Source: Alphaproteobacteria bacterium (lineage in GTDB: Bacteria; Pseudomonadota; Alphaproteobacteria; UBA2966). From it: DNA of 64,000 nucleotides. The notes under the pieces were generated by a model that did not search any database, was not told the DNA's origin, and saw only the letters and a list, made by a program, of their open reading frames with translations. The stretch lies in the NCBI GenBank assembly GCA_018654745.1, contig JABILA010000088.1:124001-188000 (forward strand). The letters run 5' to 3'. Each line of letters opens with the position of its first letter. The stretch's first letter is position 1. Position numbers and translations under genes: made by a program. Positions 19,579-28,848 of the stretch are shown piece after piece.

Positions 19579-20382
19579 ATGAATACAGAAAACCACAACG
19601 GCCCCGCAGAGACGGGCCAAAAAGACGAAACACATTTCGGATTTCAGACCGTCGAGCGCGAACAGAAATCCGGCATGGTGCGATCCGTCTTTAATGGTGT
19701 GGCCGATCAATATGACCTGATGAACGACTTGATGAGCGTTGGCGTTCACCGGTTGTGGAAAACCGCCATGATCGACTGGTTAAATCCGCGACCTGGCTGG
19801 CGTTTGCTGGATGTTGCAGGCGGCACCGGCGACATTGCCGAACGTTTTCTGGCGCGCGCAGATGAGCGCAGTCGCGACGGGGATACGTCCGCGATTGCCA
19901 CCGTCTGCGATATTAATGAAGCCATGGTCGGTGTCGGTCGTGATCGCGCCCTGGATCGCGGTGCGCTGGAGCGTATCAGCTGGAGCTGTGGCGACGCCGA
20001 GAAATTACCGGTCGCTTCTGCCAGTGTCGATGCCTATACCATCGCCTTTGGCATTCGCAATGTGACCAACATAGAAGCCGCCCTTGTCGAAGCCCGTCGG
20101 GTTCTGAAGCCAGGCGGTCGCTTTTTGTGTCTTGAATTCAGCCATGTGATCATTCCGGGTCTGAAATCAGCTTACGATACTTATTCATTCAAGGTGCTGC
20201 CGGCTTTGGGAGAACTTGTCGCCAGGAACCGCGAAGCCTATCAGTATCTGGCCGAAAGCATCCGCCAGTTTCCCGATCAGGAGACCTTCGCCCAAATGAT
20301 TGCAGATGCAGGACTGGAACAGGTCAAGGTCCGCAATCTGTCCGGTGGTATTGCTGCCATGCATTCAGCCTGGCGAATCTAG
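19579..20382 (+). CDS. ubiE: Ubiquinone/menaquinone C-methyltransferase UbiE
   Basis: A 267-residue SAM-dependent methyltransferase of quinone synthesis. The SAM motif is [15 protein letters not shown] and the family signature FGIRNVTN is present, together with [15 protein letters not shown] and the final [12 protein letters not shown]. The protein opens with a polar segment, then [35 protein letters not shown], here noted only by its conserved core near residues 40-60. I start at the ATG at 19579 rather than an upstream ATG at 19531 that would overlap the mutM spacer. ubiB follows after 12 bases, so the two are an operon, as in many alphaproteobacteria. Confidence 0.96.
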   Translation: MNTENHNGPAETGQKDETHFGFQTVEREQKSGMVRSVFNGVADQYDLMNDLMSVGVHRLWKTAMIDWLNPRPGWRLLDVAGGTGDIAERFLARADERSRDGDTSAIATVCDINEAMVGVGRDRALDRGALERISWSCGDAEKLPVASASVDAYTIAFGIRNVTNIEAALVEARRVLKPGGRFLCLEFSHVIIPGLKSAYDTYSFKVLPALGELVARNREAYQYLAESIRQFPDQETFAQMIADAGLEQVKVRNLSGGIAAMHSAWRI

Positions 20383-20394
20383 ACGGAACTGCCC

Positions 20395-21975
20395 GTGTTC
20401 AGAACGATCAAAAACCTCTATCGCCTGATCGGCATCATGCGCACATTGGCGCGCTATGATGCCGTGTTCCCGCTGGAAAAACTGGACTTGCCGGATTGGG
20501 CCGTGCGCGGCCTGAGTTTTTTGGCCGGACGGGCCAGCAAAAAATATGCTGATCATCGACCCGGCGAACGCCTGGCCATGGCGCTTCAGGAACAGGGGCC
20601 GAGCTTTATCAAATTTGGCCAGTCCCTGTCGACACGGTCAGATTTGATCGGCGAAGAAGTTGCCCAGGACCTGGCTGGCCTCAGGGATCGCCTGCCACCT
20701 TTCAGCATTGAAGACGCCCGGAAAACAATCGAAAGCGAATTTGAACAACCCCTGGAGGCCCTGTACGCAACCTTTGACACGGAACCCGTCGCTGCCGCCT
20801 CCATCGCCCAGGTTCATTTCGCAACCACAACAACCGGCGAAGAAGTCGCGGTAAAAATCCTGCGCCCTGGTATCGAAGAAGCCTTTCAACGGGATCTTGA
20901 TCTTTATTACTGGGTGGCTGAGGTCATCGAAACGTTGCAACCGGGATTTCGCCGACTGCGCCCGGTCGAAGTTGTTCGCACCTTTCAGGAATCGGTTGAT
21001 CTGGAAATGGATTTGCGACTGGAAGCCGCTGCCGCATCTGAATTGTCGGATGGTTTTGAACATGACCCGGACTTTGGCGTCCCCCTGATTGACTGGAACC
21101 TGACCCAGCGCCGGGTGATGACAATTGAGCGCATTCACGGCATTTCAATCGCGGATCATGAAGCCCTTGAAGCCGCCGGTCTGGACAAGGACAAACTGGC
21201 CAGCAATTTGCTCGTCGCCTTTTTGAAACAGGTTTTCCGCGATGGCTTTTTCCACGCTGACCTGCATCCGGGCAATCTTTTTGCAAGTGAAGAAGGCCGT
21301 ATCCTGGCCGTTGATTTTGGCATCATGGGTCGCCTTAACCGTCAAACCCGCCAGTTCGTCGCCGAACTGTTGCTGGCCTTTGTCACCGGCAACTGGAAGC
21401 GCGCCGCAGAAATTCACTTCGAAGCCGGTTACGTGCCGCGCAACAAATCTGTTGACGTTTTTGCGCAAGCCTGCCGGTCCATTGGTGAACCCTTGATGGG
21501 CCGGGCCGCCAACGAGATTTCCATTGGCCGTTTGCTGGCCCAGCTGTTCCAGATTACGGAAACGTTCTCCATGCAAACGCAGCCGCAATTATTGTTGCTG
21601 CAAAAAACTCTGGTGGTTGTTGAAGGTGTGTGTCGGGACCTCAGCCCCGAGACCAATTTTTTCGAAGCCGCCCGGCCTTTCCTGACGGAATGGGTCCGCG
21701 AAAATCTGGGACCGGAAGCCAGGATCAAGGACGCTGTTGTCGAAACGGCTGCTGCCGCCCGGCGTATCCCGCAAATTCTCGACCGGGCCGAACAAGCCAC
21801 CGAGTTTCTTAATGCAGCCGGTTTTGCCATGCAAAACGGCGATCATGCCGACAAGCTTTCGCCGCAACAACATCGCCACACCAATGGCTTCAGCGCCCGA
21901 CGGCGTGGCATGCCATCCATGATCGTCATTGTAATGCTGATTGCCGTGATCGCCATCCTGCTGCTTCGCGGATAG
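20395..21975 (+). CDS. ubiB: UbiB, ABC1/ADCK-family atypical kinase for ubiquinone synthesis
   Basis: A 526-residue member of the UbiB/COQ8 family needed for ubiquinone synthesis. Family motifs are KFGQSLSTR (the KxGQ motif), the alanine-rich AAASIAQVHFA that replaces a normal kinase P-loop, FHADLHPGN as catalytic loop, and AVDFGIMG as metal-binding DFG. A C-terminal hydrophobic helix (MIVIVMLIAVIAILLL) anchors it in the membrane. The start is a GTG at 20395, 12 bases after the ubiE stop. It converges with the YkgJ-like gene; only 32 bases separate their stop codons. Confidence 0.96.
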   Translation: MFRTIKNLYRLIGIMRTLARYDAVFPLEKLDLPDWAVRGLSFLAGRASKKYADHRPGERLAMALQEQGPSFIKFGQSLSTRSDLIGEEVAQDLAGLRDRLPPFSIEDARKTIESEFEQPLEALYATFDTEPVAAASIAQVHFATTTTGEEVAVKILRPGIEEAFQRDLDLYYWVAEVIETLQPGFRRLRPVEVVRTFQESVDLEMDLRLEAAAASELSDGFEHDPDFGVPLIDWNLTQRRVMTIERIHGISIADHEALEAAGLDKDKLASNLLVAFLKQVFRDGFFHADLHPGNLFASEEGRILAVDFGIMGRLNRQTRQFVAELLLAFVTGNWKRAAEIHFEAGYVPRNKSVDVFAQACRSIGEPLMGRAANEISIGRLLAQLFQITETFSMQTQPQLLLLQKTLVVVEGVCRDLSPETNFFEAARPFLTEWVRENLGPEARIKDAVVETAAAARRIPQILDRAEQATEFLNAAGFAMQNGDHADKLSPQQHRHTNGFSARRRGMPSMIVIVMLIAVIAILLLRG

Positions 21976-22007
21976 CGTGTTTCAGGGCCTGGTGCTTGAT
22001 GCCTGGG

Positions 22008-22400
22008 CTATTCTGTATTGTTGGTGGTCGAAATATAATCCGGGTTTTCCTGGCAGCGACGTTCGAACGAGAGAAAATCGTAATAGCCGCAGCGGCGGAC
22101 ACCCGGAAATTCCCGACAGGCTTCCGGCCTGGCTTCATAGATTGTGCAGCGTCGTTCTTCCTGATCCAGAAACCGGCAGGCTGTGCCAAAATGTTCGTCG
22201 GGTTCATGGCGCAGGATAATTTCGTTTTCTTCATAGCCTTCCCGGGTAAAATTCGAGGCGGCATCTTCTTCTGATACGTCAAAGTGCGCCGCCAGACGCC
22301 TGACGTCATCGGGCGTAACGCAGATGCGCACATAGCTGCAACAATAGCCGGGGCATTTGTCGCAATTGTAGGAAATGGATGGTGGTTTTTGTCTTGGCAT
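22008..22400 (-). CDS. YkgJ family cysteine-cluster protein
   Basis: A 130-residue small protein of the YkgJ family, proposed to bind zinc or iron. Cysteines cluster in NCDKCPGYCCSYVRIC (C13, C16, C20, C21, C27) and again in CRFLD, RRCTIY and EACREFPG, which is the family pattern of Cys-rich N-terminus plus C-x(n)-C-x-IY-x-RP. The biochemical role is unknown. It converges with ubiB. Upstream, between it and coaBC, is a divergent spacer with a hairpin of the local repeat family at 22449-22478. Confidence 0.88.
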   Translation of the reverse strand: MPRQKPPSISYNCDKCPGYCCSYVRICVTPDDVRRLAAHFDVSEEDAASNFTREGYEENEIILRHEPDEHFGTACRFLDQEERRCTIYEARPEACREFPGVRRCGYYDFLSFERRCQENPDYISTTNNTE

Positions 22401-22448
22401 GGGCTCGGGATAATCCGGGTTTCGTTTGTCTGGCGATGCGGCGGCACC

Positions 22449-22478
22449 CTAGTGCGTTTCCCGGTTGAACGGAAGCGC
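22449..22478. repeat. Single-hairpin repeat between YkgJ-like gene and coaBC
   Basis: CTAGTGCGTTTCC with GGAAGCGC opposite forms an 8-bp stem including one G-T pair. It begins with CTAG, like other copies of the family, and resembles hairpin B of the 100-bp repeat. Confidence 0.65.
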
Positions 22479-22664
22479 GCCAAAGTGCAGGACATAAGCG
22501 CAAGACTTAACCTGTATTCGATGCGGGATCAGGCAACTAAAAATATTCTTGTGTTTTTATTTCCTATTCACAATTGAATAGCGTAAATTCCAAAATCCAA
22601 CAGAGCAGGACCGTATTTATTTTTATTGTCCGCAATCGCTGAAGAATGAATTGAGGGACAGGAC

Positions 22665-23882
22665 GTGTTAGCTGGCAAACGCATATTGCTGATCATCGCC
22701 GGGGGTATTGCGGCCTATAAAAGCCTGGACCTGATCCGGCGTTTGATGGACCGCGGCGTGACCGTGCGCTGTATCCTGACCAAAGCGGGTGCCGAGTTTG
22801 TAACACCTTTGTCCGTGTCGGCTTTGTCGGGTGAAAAAGTCTATCAGGATCTTTTTGATCTGACCGACGAGGCAGATATGGGCCATATCCGTCTGTCACG
22901 TGAGGCCGACCTGGTGGTTGTTGCCCCGGCGACAGCAGACCTGATGGCAAAGATGGCGGGGGGACATGCCAATGATCTGGCCTCCACCGCCTTGCTGGCC
23001 ACCGACAAACCGGTCCTGATCGCGCCCGCCATGAATGTCGAAATGTGGGGCCATCCGGCCACGCAACGCAATGCAGCAACGCTGGCGGCGGATGGCATAA
23101 CTTTGGTGGGACCGGCTGCAGGTGATCTGGCCTGTGGTGAAGTCGGGCAGGGACGTATGGTTGAAGTCCCCGATTTGATCGCCGCAATTGAGGAACGGCT
23201 GGGCAGAACCATCAAGGACCTGCCCCTGGCCGGAAAAAAAGCCCTGGTGACATCCGGCCCAACGCGTGAGGCTATTGATCCGGTGCGTTACCTTTCCAAT
23301 CATTCTTCCGGCAAACAGGGTCATGCCATCGCAGCCGCTTTGGCTGCCGCCGGAGCTGAGACAACGTTGGTGACCGGACCCACGTCTGAGCCTGATCCGC
23401 TGGGCGTTTCCGTTGTAAATATTGAAAGTGCGCGGGAAATGCTGGCCGCCTGTGAGGCCGCCTTGCCTTGTGATATCGCCATATGTGCCGCAGCCGTTGC
23501 GGATTGGCGCATTGCTGAAGAGGCAGGTTCGAAGATGAAAAAGAACGGTGGTTCGCCGCCTTCTCTGGCAATGGTTGAAAACCCCGATATCCTCGCAACA
23601 CTAAGTCAGGCCTCAAAAAACAGACCTGCACTTGTTGTTGGTTTCGCTGCCGAAACAAATGACCTGATCGACAATGCCACCAAAAAACGGGCCCGGAAAC
23701 AGTGTGACTGGATCGTCGCGAACGATGTGTCCAGCGGCACCGGCACCTTTGGCGGTGACGAAAATACCGTCCACCTGCTGACCGATGAAGGCGTTGAAGA
23801 CTGGCCCCGATCCAGCAAAGCTGCTGTCGCCAGCCAGTTAACCGCCCGCATTGCTGCGAAGCTGGCCGGGACGGATGCCTGA
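22665..23882 (+). CDS. coaBC: Bifunctional phosphopantothenoylcysteine decarboxylase/synthetase
   Basis: A 405-residue two-domain enzyme of coenzyme A synthesis. The CoaC half is a flavoprotein decarboxylase with catalytic H74 (MGHIRL), N124 in PAMNVEMW and C157 in [11 protein letters not shown]. The CoaB half ligates cysteine to 4'-phosphopantothenate, with CTP; it has [17 protein letters not shown] and the KMKK motif at 290-293 that provides the catalytic lysine. The start is a GTG at 22665 with GAGGG eight bases upstream. The stop codon is one base from the preferred dut start, so the pair is coupled (coaBC-dut is a widespread arrangement). Confidence 0.97.
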   Translation: MLAGKRILLIIAGGIAAYKSLDLIRRLMDRGVTVRCILTKAGAEFVTPLSVSALSGEKVYQDLFDLTDEADMGHIRLSREADLVVVAPATADLMAKMAGGHANDLASTALLATDKPVLIAPAMNVEMWGHPATQRNAATLAADGITLVGPAAGDLACGEVGQGRMVEVPDLIAAIEERLGRTIKDLPLAGKKALVTSGPTREAIDPVRYLSNHSSGKQGHAIAAALAAAGAETTLVTGPTSEPDPLGVSVVNIESAREMLAACEAALPCDIAICAAAVADWRIAEEAGSKMKKNGGSPPSLAMVENPDILATLSQASKNRPALVVGFAAETNDLIDNATKKRARKQCDWIVANDVSSGTGTFGGDENTVHLLTDEGVEDWPRSSKAAVASQLTARIAAKLAGTDA

Positions 23883-23883
23883 T

Positions 23884-24327
23884 ATGGATATTTCGATCAA
23901 ACGTTTGCCGCATGCCGCGGATCTCGACTTGCCGGACTATGCCAGTGAAGCCGCTGCCGGGATGGATTTACGGGCGGCTGTGGGGGAAGAAATCCAGCTG
24001 GCGCCCGGTGAGCGAAAACTGGTCCCGACAGGCTTTTGCATTGAATTGCCGGTTGGTTTTGAAGCCCAGATCAGGCCGCGATCCGGTCTCGCCCTGAAAC
24101 ATGGCATATCCCTGTTGAACAGCCCTGGAACCATCGACGCTGATTATCGCGGAGAGATCGGCGTGATTATGGCCAATCTGGGGGCCGAAACCTTTTCCAT
24201 CCAGCGCGGTGATCGCATCGCCCAGATGGTCATCGCCCGGCACGAACGTGCGACCTGGCAGGAAGCAGATACATTGGGTGACACCGAACGTGGTGCCGGT
24301 GGTTTTGGCTCAACGGGAAAGTCATAG
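23884..24327 (+). CDS. dut: dUTP diphosphatase (dUTPase)
   Basis: A 147-residue trimeric dUTPase that hydrolyses dUTP to dUMP. All five motifs can be seen: [32 protein letters not shown] (with the catalytic Asp), RIAQMVIA and the C-terminal [10 protein letters not shown] that closes over the nucleotide. I start at the ATG at 23884, right after the coaBC TGA and with GGGACGGA as ribosome site; an ATG at 23875 overlapping coaBC is possible. An Rrf2 gene begins four bases after its stop. Confidence 0.97.
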   Translation: MDISIKRLPHAADLDLPDYASEAAAGMDLRAAVGEEIQLAPGERKLVPTGFCIELPVGFEAQIRPRSGLALKHGISLLNSPGTIDADYRGEIGVIMANLGAETFSIQRGDRIAQMVIARHERATWQEADTLGDTERGAGGFGSTGKS

Positions 24328-24330
24328 ATC

Positions 24331-24786
24331 ATGCTCAGGCTTTCCAAAAAAATGATTTTTGCGCTCGAGGCCGTGGTCGACATCGCCTATCACGGCGGTG
24401 CCGAGCCCGTGCAATCGCGCGATATCAGCCGCCGTCAGGAAATTCCACAACGCTATCTTGAACAGGTCATGCAACGTCTGGTCCGTGCCGGCATCCTGAA
24501 AGGTGTGCGCGGCCCCAAGGGTGGCTATCGCCTGGCCAGAGAACGCCGACGCATTCTGGTGTCTGATGTAGCGAAGGTGGTATTTGAACTCGAAGCCGGT
24601 GAAGACGTGGTCGAAAAGGGCACGACATCGGAGCTTGCCGAAAAAGTCGTGCGCCCCTTGTGGCGGGATCTACGCGAAAGCCTGATGCTGGAACTGGCGG
24701 GTGTGACGATTGAAGAATTATGCACGCGGGCCAAAAACGAAGGCATTCGAAACGAATCACGAGAAGTTGCAGACTATTCAATCTAG
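24331..24786 (+). CDS. Rrf2 family transcriptional regulator, cluster-less (CymR-like)
   Basis: A 151-residue Rrf2 regulator. The winged helix-turn-helix is about residues 5-65 (IPQRYLEQVMQRLVRAGILK and GPKGGYRLAR). IscR and RirA bind an iron-sulfur cluster through three cysteines near position 95-110; here there are none, and the single cysteine is C131. That makes it a cluster-free member, resembling the sulfur regulator CymR. It lies four bases after dut and 85 bases before cysK, on the same strand. In Bacillus CymR acts in a complex with CysK, which makes the neighbourhood suggestive, but the regulated genes are inference. Confidence 0.88.
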   Translation: MLRLSKKMIFALEAVVDIAYHGGAEPVQSRDISRRQEIPQRYLEQVMQRLVRAGILKGVRGPKGGYRLARERRRILVSDVAKVVFELEAGEDVVEKGTTSELAEKVVRPLWRDLRESLMLELAGVTIEELCTRAKNEGIRNESREVADYSI

Positions 24787-24871
24787 AAATTCCAATTCTT
24801 TCACCTCAATATCCAGGCAACGGCATTTTCCAAATGCGGCCTGATCATTTTCACCAACGGGGGCTATTAAC

Positions 24872-25807
24872 ATGAGCGGCATTCACAACAGCATCATTGA
24901 TACAATCGGCAACACACCTTTGGTGCGCCTGACCGGACTTGAAAAAGCACATGACTGCAAGGCGCAGATCATTGGCAAGCTGGAGTGTTTTAATCCTCTG
25001 GCATCGGTCAAGGATCGTATCGGCCTTGCCATGATCGAAGCCCTGGAAGCCCAGGGCAAAATCGGGCCCGACACGGTGCTGGTCGAACCAACATCTGGCA
25101 ACACCGGCATTGCCCTGGCTTTTGTCGCTGCCTCCAAGGGATACAAGCTGATCCTGACCATGCCGGAAAGCATGTCGGTTGAACGCAGAAAAATGCTGGC
25201 CTTTCTGGGTGCCGAACTGGAATTGACGGATGCTGCCAAAGGCATGAAAGGCGCTATCGCCCGGGCCGAGGAAATCCTGCAGGAGAACCCCAACGCCGTC
25301 ATGCCGCAACAGTTCATGAACCCGGCCAACCCCCAGGTGCATCGGGTAACTACGGCGGAAGAAATCTGGCGCGATACTGACGGCAACGTCGATGCTGTTG
25401 TCTGCGGGATCGGCACTGGCGGGACCATTACCGGCATCGGTGAAGTTCTGAAAGAACGCAAGCCCGACATTCAGATGATCGCTGTTGAGCCCGAAGACAG
25501 TCCCATCCTGTCTGGCGGCAACCCCGGACCCCATAAAATTCAGGGCATTGGTGCCGGGTTTGTGCCGGACATCCTGAACACGCAAGTGTTTGATCAGATC
25601 ATCACCATCGCCAATGAAACGGCGTTCGAAACATCCCGCCAGGTTGCCCGGACTGACGGTGTCCCCGTCGGCATATCATCGGGTGCGGCCCTGGCGGCTG
25701 CGCTGGAGATCGGCTCAAAGCCGGAAATGGCGGGCAAGAATATTGTCGTCATTCTGCCTGACTTTGCCGAACGTTATCTGTCCACGGCACTTTTTGACGA
25801 CGCCTAG
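24872..25807 (+). CDS. cysK: Cysteine synthase A (O-acetylserine sulfhydrylase)
   Basis: A 311-residue PLP enzyme making L-cysteine from O-acetylserine and sulfide. The PLP lysine is K47 in ASVKDRIG, the substrate loop is TSGNTG, the phosphate-binding loop is [12 protein letters not shown], and [11 protein letters not shown] and [10 protein letters not shown] are further family blocks. Fold and length are typical for CysK rather than CysM. GGGGGC upstream provides a ribosome site. It follows the Rrf2 gene and precedes moeB by 32 bases, so rrf2-cysK-moeB-dsrE form a likely sulfur operon. Confidence 0.95.
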   Translation: MSGIHNSIIDTIGNTPLVRLTGLEKAHDCKAQIIGKLECFNPLASVKDRIGLAMIEALEAQGKIGPDTVLVEPTSGNTGIALAFVAASKGYKLILTMPESMSVERRKMLAFLGAELELTDAAKGMKGAIARAEEILQENPNAVMPQQFMNPANPQVHRVTTAEEIWRDTDGNVDAVVCGIGTGGTITGIGEVLKERKPDIQMIAVEPEDSPILSGGNPGPHKIQGIGAGFVPDILNTQVFDQIITIANETAFETSRQVARTDGVPVGISSGAALAAALEIGSKPEMAGKNIVVILPDFAERYLSTALFDDA

Positions 25808-25839
25808 AAAAACCGCTATCGCCATATTACGGTATAATC

Positions 25840-26634
25840 ATGGATTTTTCCGAAAGCCAGATTGAACGCTATGCCCGCCACATTGTGTTGCGGGAAGTGG
25901 GCGGGGTGGGTCAGGCGAAATTGCTGGCGGCCAAAGTCCTGATCGTGGGCGCGGGGGGTCTTGGCTCCCCGCTCGCCATGTATCTCGCCGCGGCGGGTGT
26001 GGGCACGCTTGGTCTTGTCGACGACGACACGGTATCGCTCTCCAATCTGCAGCGCCAGATCGTGCATACCACCAGCCGCATTGGCGACGACAAAACTTCA
26101 AGCGCCGCCCAAACCCTGTCTGATCTGAATCCGGACACCGCCGTCATCGAACACAAGGTACGTCTGACTGCCGACAACGCCATGGCGTTGATTGCGGATT
26201 ACGACATTGTTGCAGATGGCTCCGATAATTTCGCCACGCGCTTTTTGATTAACGATGCCTGTTACCTGGCGGGGAAAACCCTGGTGGCGGCTTCGATGCT
26301 TAAATTTGAAGGACAAATCTCTACCTTCCGGGCACATCAAGGCGGCGACAATCCTTGTTATCGCTGCCTCTATCCGGCGGCACCGGCCGCCGGAATTGTG
26401 CCAAGCTGCGCCGAAGGCGGCATATTCGGTGCTCTTGCCGGTGTCATGGGATCGATGCAAGGCGTTGAAATTATTAAGGAAATTCTTGAAATTGGTGACA
26501 GCCAGTCCGGCTGGTTGTCGATCTACGATGCCCTGGCCGCCTCCTGGCACAAGATCAAACTAAAGCCAGCAGCGAACTGCCCTTTGTGTGGCCCGCAAAA
26601 AACTATCCTCGATCTCAGCAGTCACGCGGCCTGA
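25840..26634 (+). CDS. moeB: MoeB/ThiF-type adenylyltransferase
   Basis: A 264-residue E1-like enzyme that adenylates the C-terminal glycine of a small sulfur carrier such as MoaD or ThiS. The nucleotide loop is GAGGLGSP (37-44), the arginine motif LSNLQRQIVH follows, and the zinc ligands are C173/C176 (CYRC) and a second pair in NCPLCG near 246-249. C190 in PSCAEGG matches the conserved cysteine of the MoeB/ThiF family. MoeB versus ThiF cannot be settled from sequence alone, and no moaD or thiS is nearby. It sits between cysK and dsrE. Confidence 0.9.
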   Translation: MDFSESQIERYARHIVLREVGGVGQAKLLAAKVLIVGAGGLGSPLAMYLAAAGVGTLGLVDDDTVSLSNLQRQIVHTTSRIGDDKTSSAAQTLSDLNPDTAVIEHKVRLTADNAMALIADYDIVADGSDNFATRFLINDACYLAGKTLVAASMLKFEGQISTFRAHQGGDNPCYRCLYPAAPAAGIVPSCAEGGIFGALAGVMGSMQGVEIIKEILEIGDSQSGWLSIYDALAASWHKIKLKPAANCPLCGPQKTILDLSSHAA

Positions 26635-26638
26635 AACA

Positions 26639-27085
26639 ATGTCCGACAGCAACACAGAAAAATTGCCAATTTCCAAACTTTCGTTGATCGTGCAATCAGG
26701 CGACGTGTACCAGATCCACTACGCTTTCGCCACCGCAAGTGCAGCTCTGGCCATCAATATTCCGGTCACCATGTTTTTCACCATGGCCGCATCGCGAGCT
26801 GTTATGGGAACGGGGGATCAGGCAGGCTGGCGCGCAATGACCACATGTGCTGGTCAGTCAGGTGCAGAAATGGACGCCGGATTTTCCGCCCGCAACATCG
26901 GCACAATGGAAGAACTGATTTCGGCCTGTGTCGCCTTGGGCGCGCGGTTCCTGATTTGTGAAATGGGCCTGAAAGCCCTGGACCTTGAACGCGACACGCT
27001 GCGTCCCGACCTGAAATTTGAGGTCGGCGGACTTGTGACGTTTTTGTCTGATGCAGAAAGAGACGGCCAGATAATTTACATCTGA
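26639..27085 (+). CDS. DsrE/DsrF-like sulfur-relay protein
   Basis: A 148-residue protein of the DsrE superfamily. It starts four bases after the moeB stop, so the two are surely co-transcribed. Three cysteines, C70 (MTTCAGQ), C97 and C107 (FLICEMGL), may carry persulfide; C97 and C107 fall in the region where related proteins such as the peroxiredoxin-like DsrE proteins have a reactive cysteine. The exact acceptor is unknown. I start at the ATG at 26639 because the open frame upstream overlaps moeB. It ends close to the convergent dehydrogenase gene (16 bases). Confidence 0.82.
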   Translation: MSDSNTEKLPISKLSLIVQSGDVYQIHYAFATASAALAINIPVTMFFTMAASRAVMGTGDQAGWRAMTTCAGQSGAEMDAGFSARNIGTMEELISACVALGARFLICEMGLKALDLERDTLRPDLKFEVGGLVTFLSDAERDGQIIYI

Positions 27086-27101
27086 CCAACCCGGAAATGC
27101 T

Positions 27102-28091
27102 CTAGATATATTCGCCTGGCAAAACCCGGTCCGGGGGCACGTGACCGTCAACAAAAGTCTTGATGTTGATGATCACCTTTTCACCCATTTCTGCACGGCC
27201 CTCAATGGTCGCCGATGCCATATGCGGCAACAGCACAGCATTATCAAGTTCCATCAGCTTCGGGTTCACGGCGGGTTCGTGTTCGAACACATCGAGACCG
27301 GCACCGGCCAGTTCCTTTCCACGCAACATGCGGGTCAGGGCATTTTCGTCAATGATCTCACCGCGCGCGGTGTTGACGATATAGCTGTTGGGCTGGATCA
27401 GCTTCAAGCGGCGCGCCGACAACAAATGATAGGTCGCCGGGGTGTGGGGGCAGTTGACCGAAATGATATCCATACGGGCCAGCATCTGATCGAGACTTTC
27501 CCAGTAGGTCGCTTCCAGTTCGTTCTCAATTTCCTCGTGCACGCGGTTGCGATTGTGATAGTGCACGGAGAGGCCAAAGCCACGGGCGCGACGGGCAACA
27601 GCCTGACCAATTCGGCCCATGCCGACGATACCCAGACGCTTGCCAAAAATGCGGTGGCCCAGCATGCCGGTCGGGGACCAGCCTTTCCAGTCACCGGAGC
27701 GCATTACGTGTTCACCTTCAGCCAGACGACGCGGCACAGCCAGGATCAAGGCCATGGTCATGTCGGCGGTGTCTTCTGTCAGGACACCGGGTGTGTTGGT
27801 GACGGTAATGCCGCGCTCACGCGCGCTGGCAAGATCAATATGGTCGACACCGGTGCCAAAGTTGGCGATTAACCGGAGTTCCGGGTTCGCCTGACTGAGG
27901 ACACGGGAATCAATCCGGTCGGTAACGGTCGGGACCAGGATATCTGCGGTTTTCACCGCTTCGATCAATTCCGATTGCTCCATCGGATGATCATCATGGT
28001 TCAGACGGGCGTCAAACAGTTCCATCATGCGCGTTTCAATGGCATCAGGAAGCTTGCGGGTGACGACGACTACGGGTTTTTGCTGGCTCAT
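27102..28091 (-). CDS. D-2-hydroxyacid dehydrogenase (glyoxylate reductase-like)
   Basis: A 329-residue NAD(P)-dependent D-2-hydroxyacid dehydrogenase. The Rossmann loop is GMGRIGQ (157-163), the catalytic residues are R243 (NTARGEIID), E272 (FEHEPAV) and H290 (LPHMASAT). The sequence is most like the glyoxylate/hydroxypyruvate reductase group (GyaR), reducing glyoxylate to glycolate, but substrate cannot be fixed. It is divergent from an SH3 protein gene, an arrangement common in alphaproteobacteria. Its TAG stop begins the repeat-like TAGAGCATTTCCGGG. Confidence 0.92.
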   Translation of the reverse strand: MSQQKPVVVVTRKLPDAIETRMMELFDARLNHDDHPMEQSELIEAVKTADILVPTVTDRIDSRVLSQANPELRLIANFGTGVDHIDLASARERGITVTNTPGVLTEDTADMTMALILAVPRRLAEGEHVMRSGDWKGWSPTGMLGHRIFGKRLGIVGMGRIGQAVARRARGFGLSVHYHNRNRVHEEIENELEATYWESLDQMLARMDIISVNCPHTPATYHLLSARRLKLIQPNSYIVNTARGEIIDENALTRMLRGKELAGAGLDVFEHEPAVNPKLMELDNAVLLPHMASATIEGRAEMGEKVIINIKTFVDGHVPPDRVLPGEYI

Positions 28092-28328
28092 GGGGCGTCC
28101 TCGGGCGGTGGCTTTGGGATATCAATATAGTCCGCAAGGCCAAATCAAAGAGTGCTCAGGCCATTATCTAGCAAAACTGCGGCGTTGACACAATTGACCT
28201 CGAGAAATTTGCAGCGGAATAACGAATAGATTCCATAATCCACGTGCTTTGTTGGCCAGATTCCCGAAATTCGACCGGAACACGGATCACAGCTTTGCGC
28301 CCGGCACTGTCATGCCCTAGATTACCCC

Positions 28329-28841
28329 ATGCAAATAATCTGGAATTCAGTCAGACCAAATATCGCCAAAGGCCTGTTGGCCGGTCTCGCGTTGCTTTTT
28401 CTGGCGACCCTGGTAACACCTGTCGCCGAGGCTGCGGGCAAGTTGCCACGCTTTGCCAGTTTGCGCTCTGACAAGGTTAATTTGCGGGCCGGACCCGGTG
28501 TGCGCTACCCCATTTCATGGATTTTTGTGCGCAAATTCCTGCCAGTTGAAATCCTGGCCGAGTTTGAATTGTGGCGTAAAATCCGCAGCCAGGATGGCAC
28601 CGAAGGCTGGGTGCACAAAAGTCTTCTCAGTGGCAAGCGGTCAGCGGTCGTCATTCGCAAGGTCAGAATGCTTTATCGAAATGCCGGAGGAGACGTGCCG
28701 GTCTTGCGTGCTGAACCAGGTGTTCAGGCCGGACTGCTGAAGTGCAAGGAAAACTGGTGCAAGTTACGTGTTGGCGGCACCGACGGCTGGCTGAAACGGA
28801 ATCAGATCTGGGGTGTCTACAAAGGTGAAGACTTCGATTAA
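28329..28841 (+). CDS. Exported SH3-domain (DUF1058) protein
   Basis: A 170-residue exported protein. The signal peptide has a hydrophobic core (about 16-29) and an AEAAG cleavage region near 33-37. Two bacterial SH3-like repeats follow: NLRAGPGVRYPISW and EGWVHKSLL, then a second set PVLRAEPGV and DGWLKRNQIWG. Such domains bind peptides or wall fragments in the periplasm; the partner is not known. It is divergent from the dehydrogenase (237-base spacer) and converges with the DUF3501 gene, whose stop codon is 7 bases away. Confidence 0.88.
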   Translation: MQIIWNSVRPNIAKGLLAGLALLFLATLVTPVAEAAGKLPRFASLRSDKVNLRAGPGVRYPISWIFVRKFLPVEILAEFELWRKIRSQDGTEGWVHKSLLSGKRSAVVIRKVRMLYRNAGGDVPVLRAEPGVQAGLLKCKENWCKLRVGGTDGWLKRNQIWGVYKGEDFD

Positions 28842-28848
28842 CGATACG

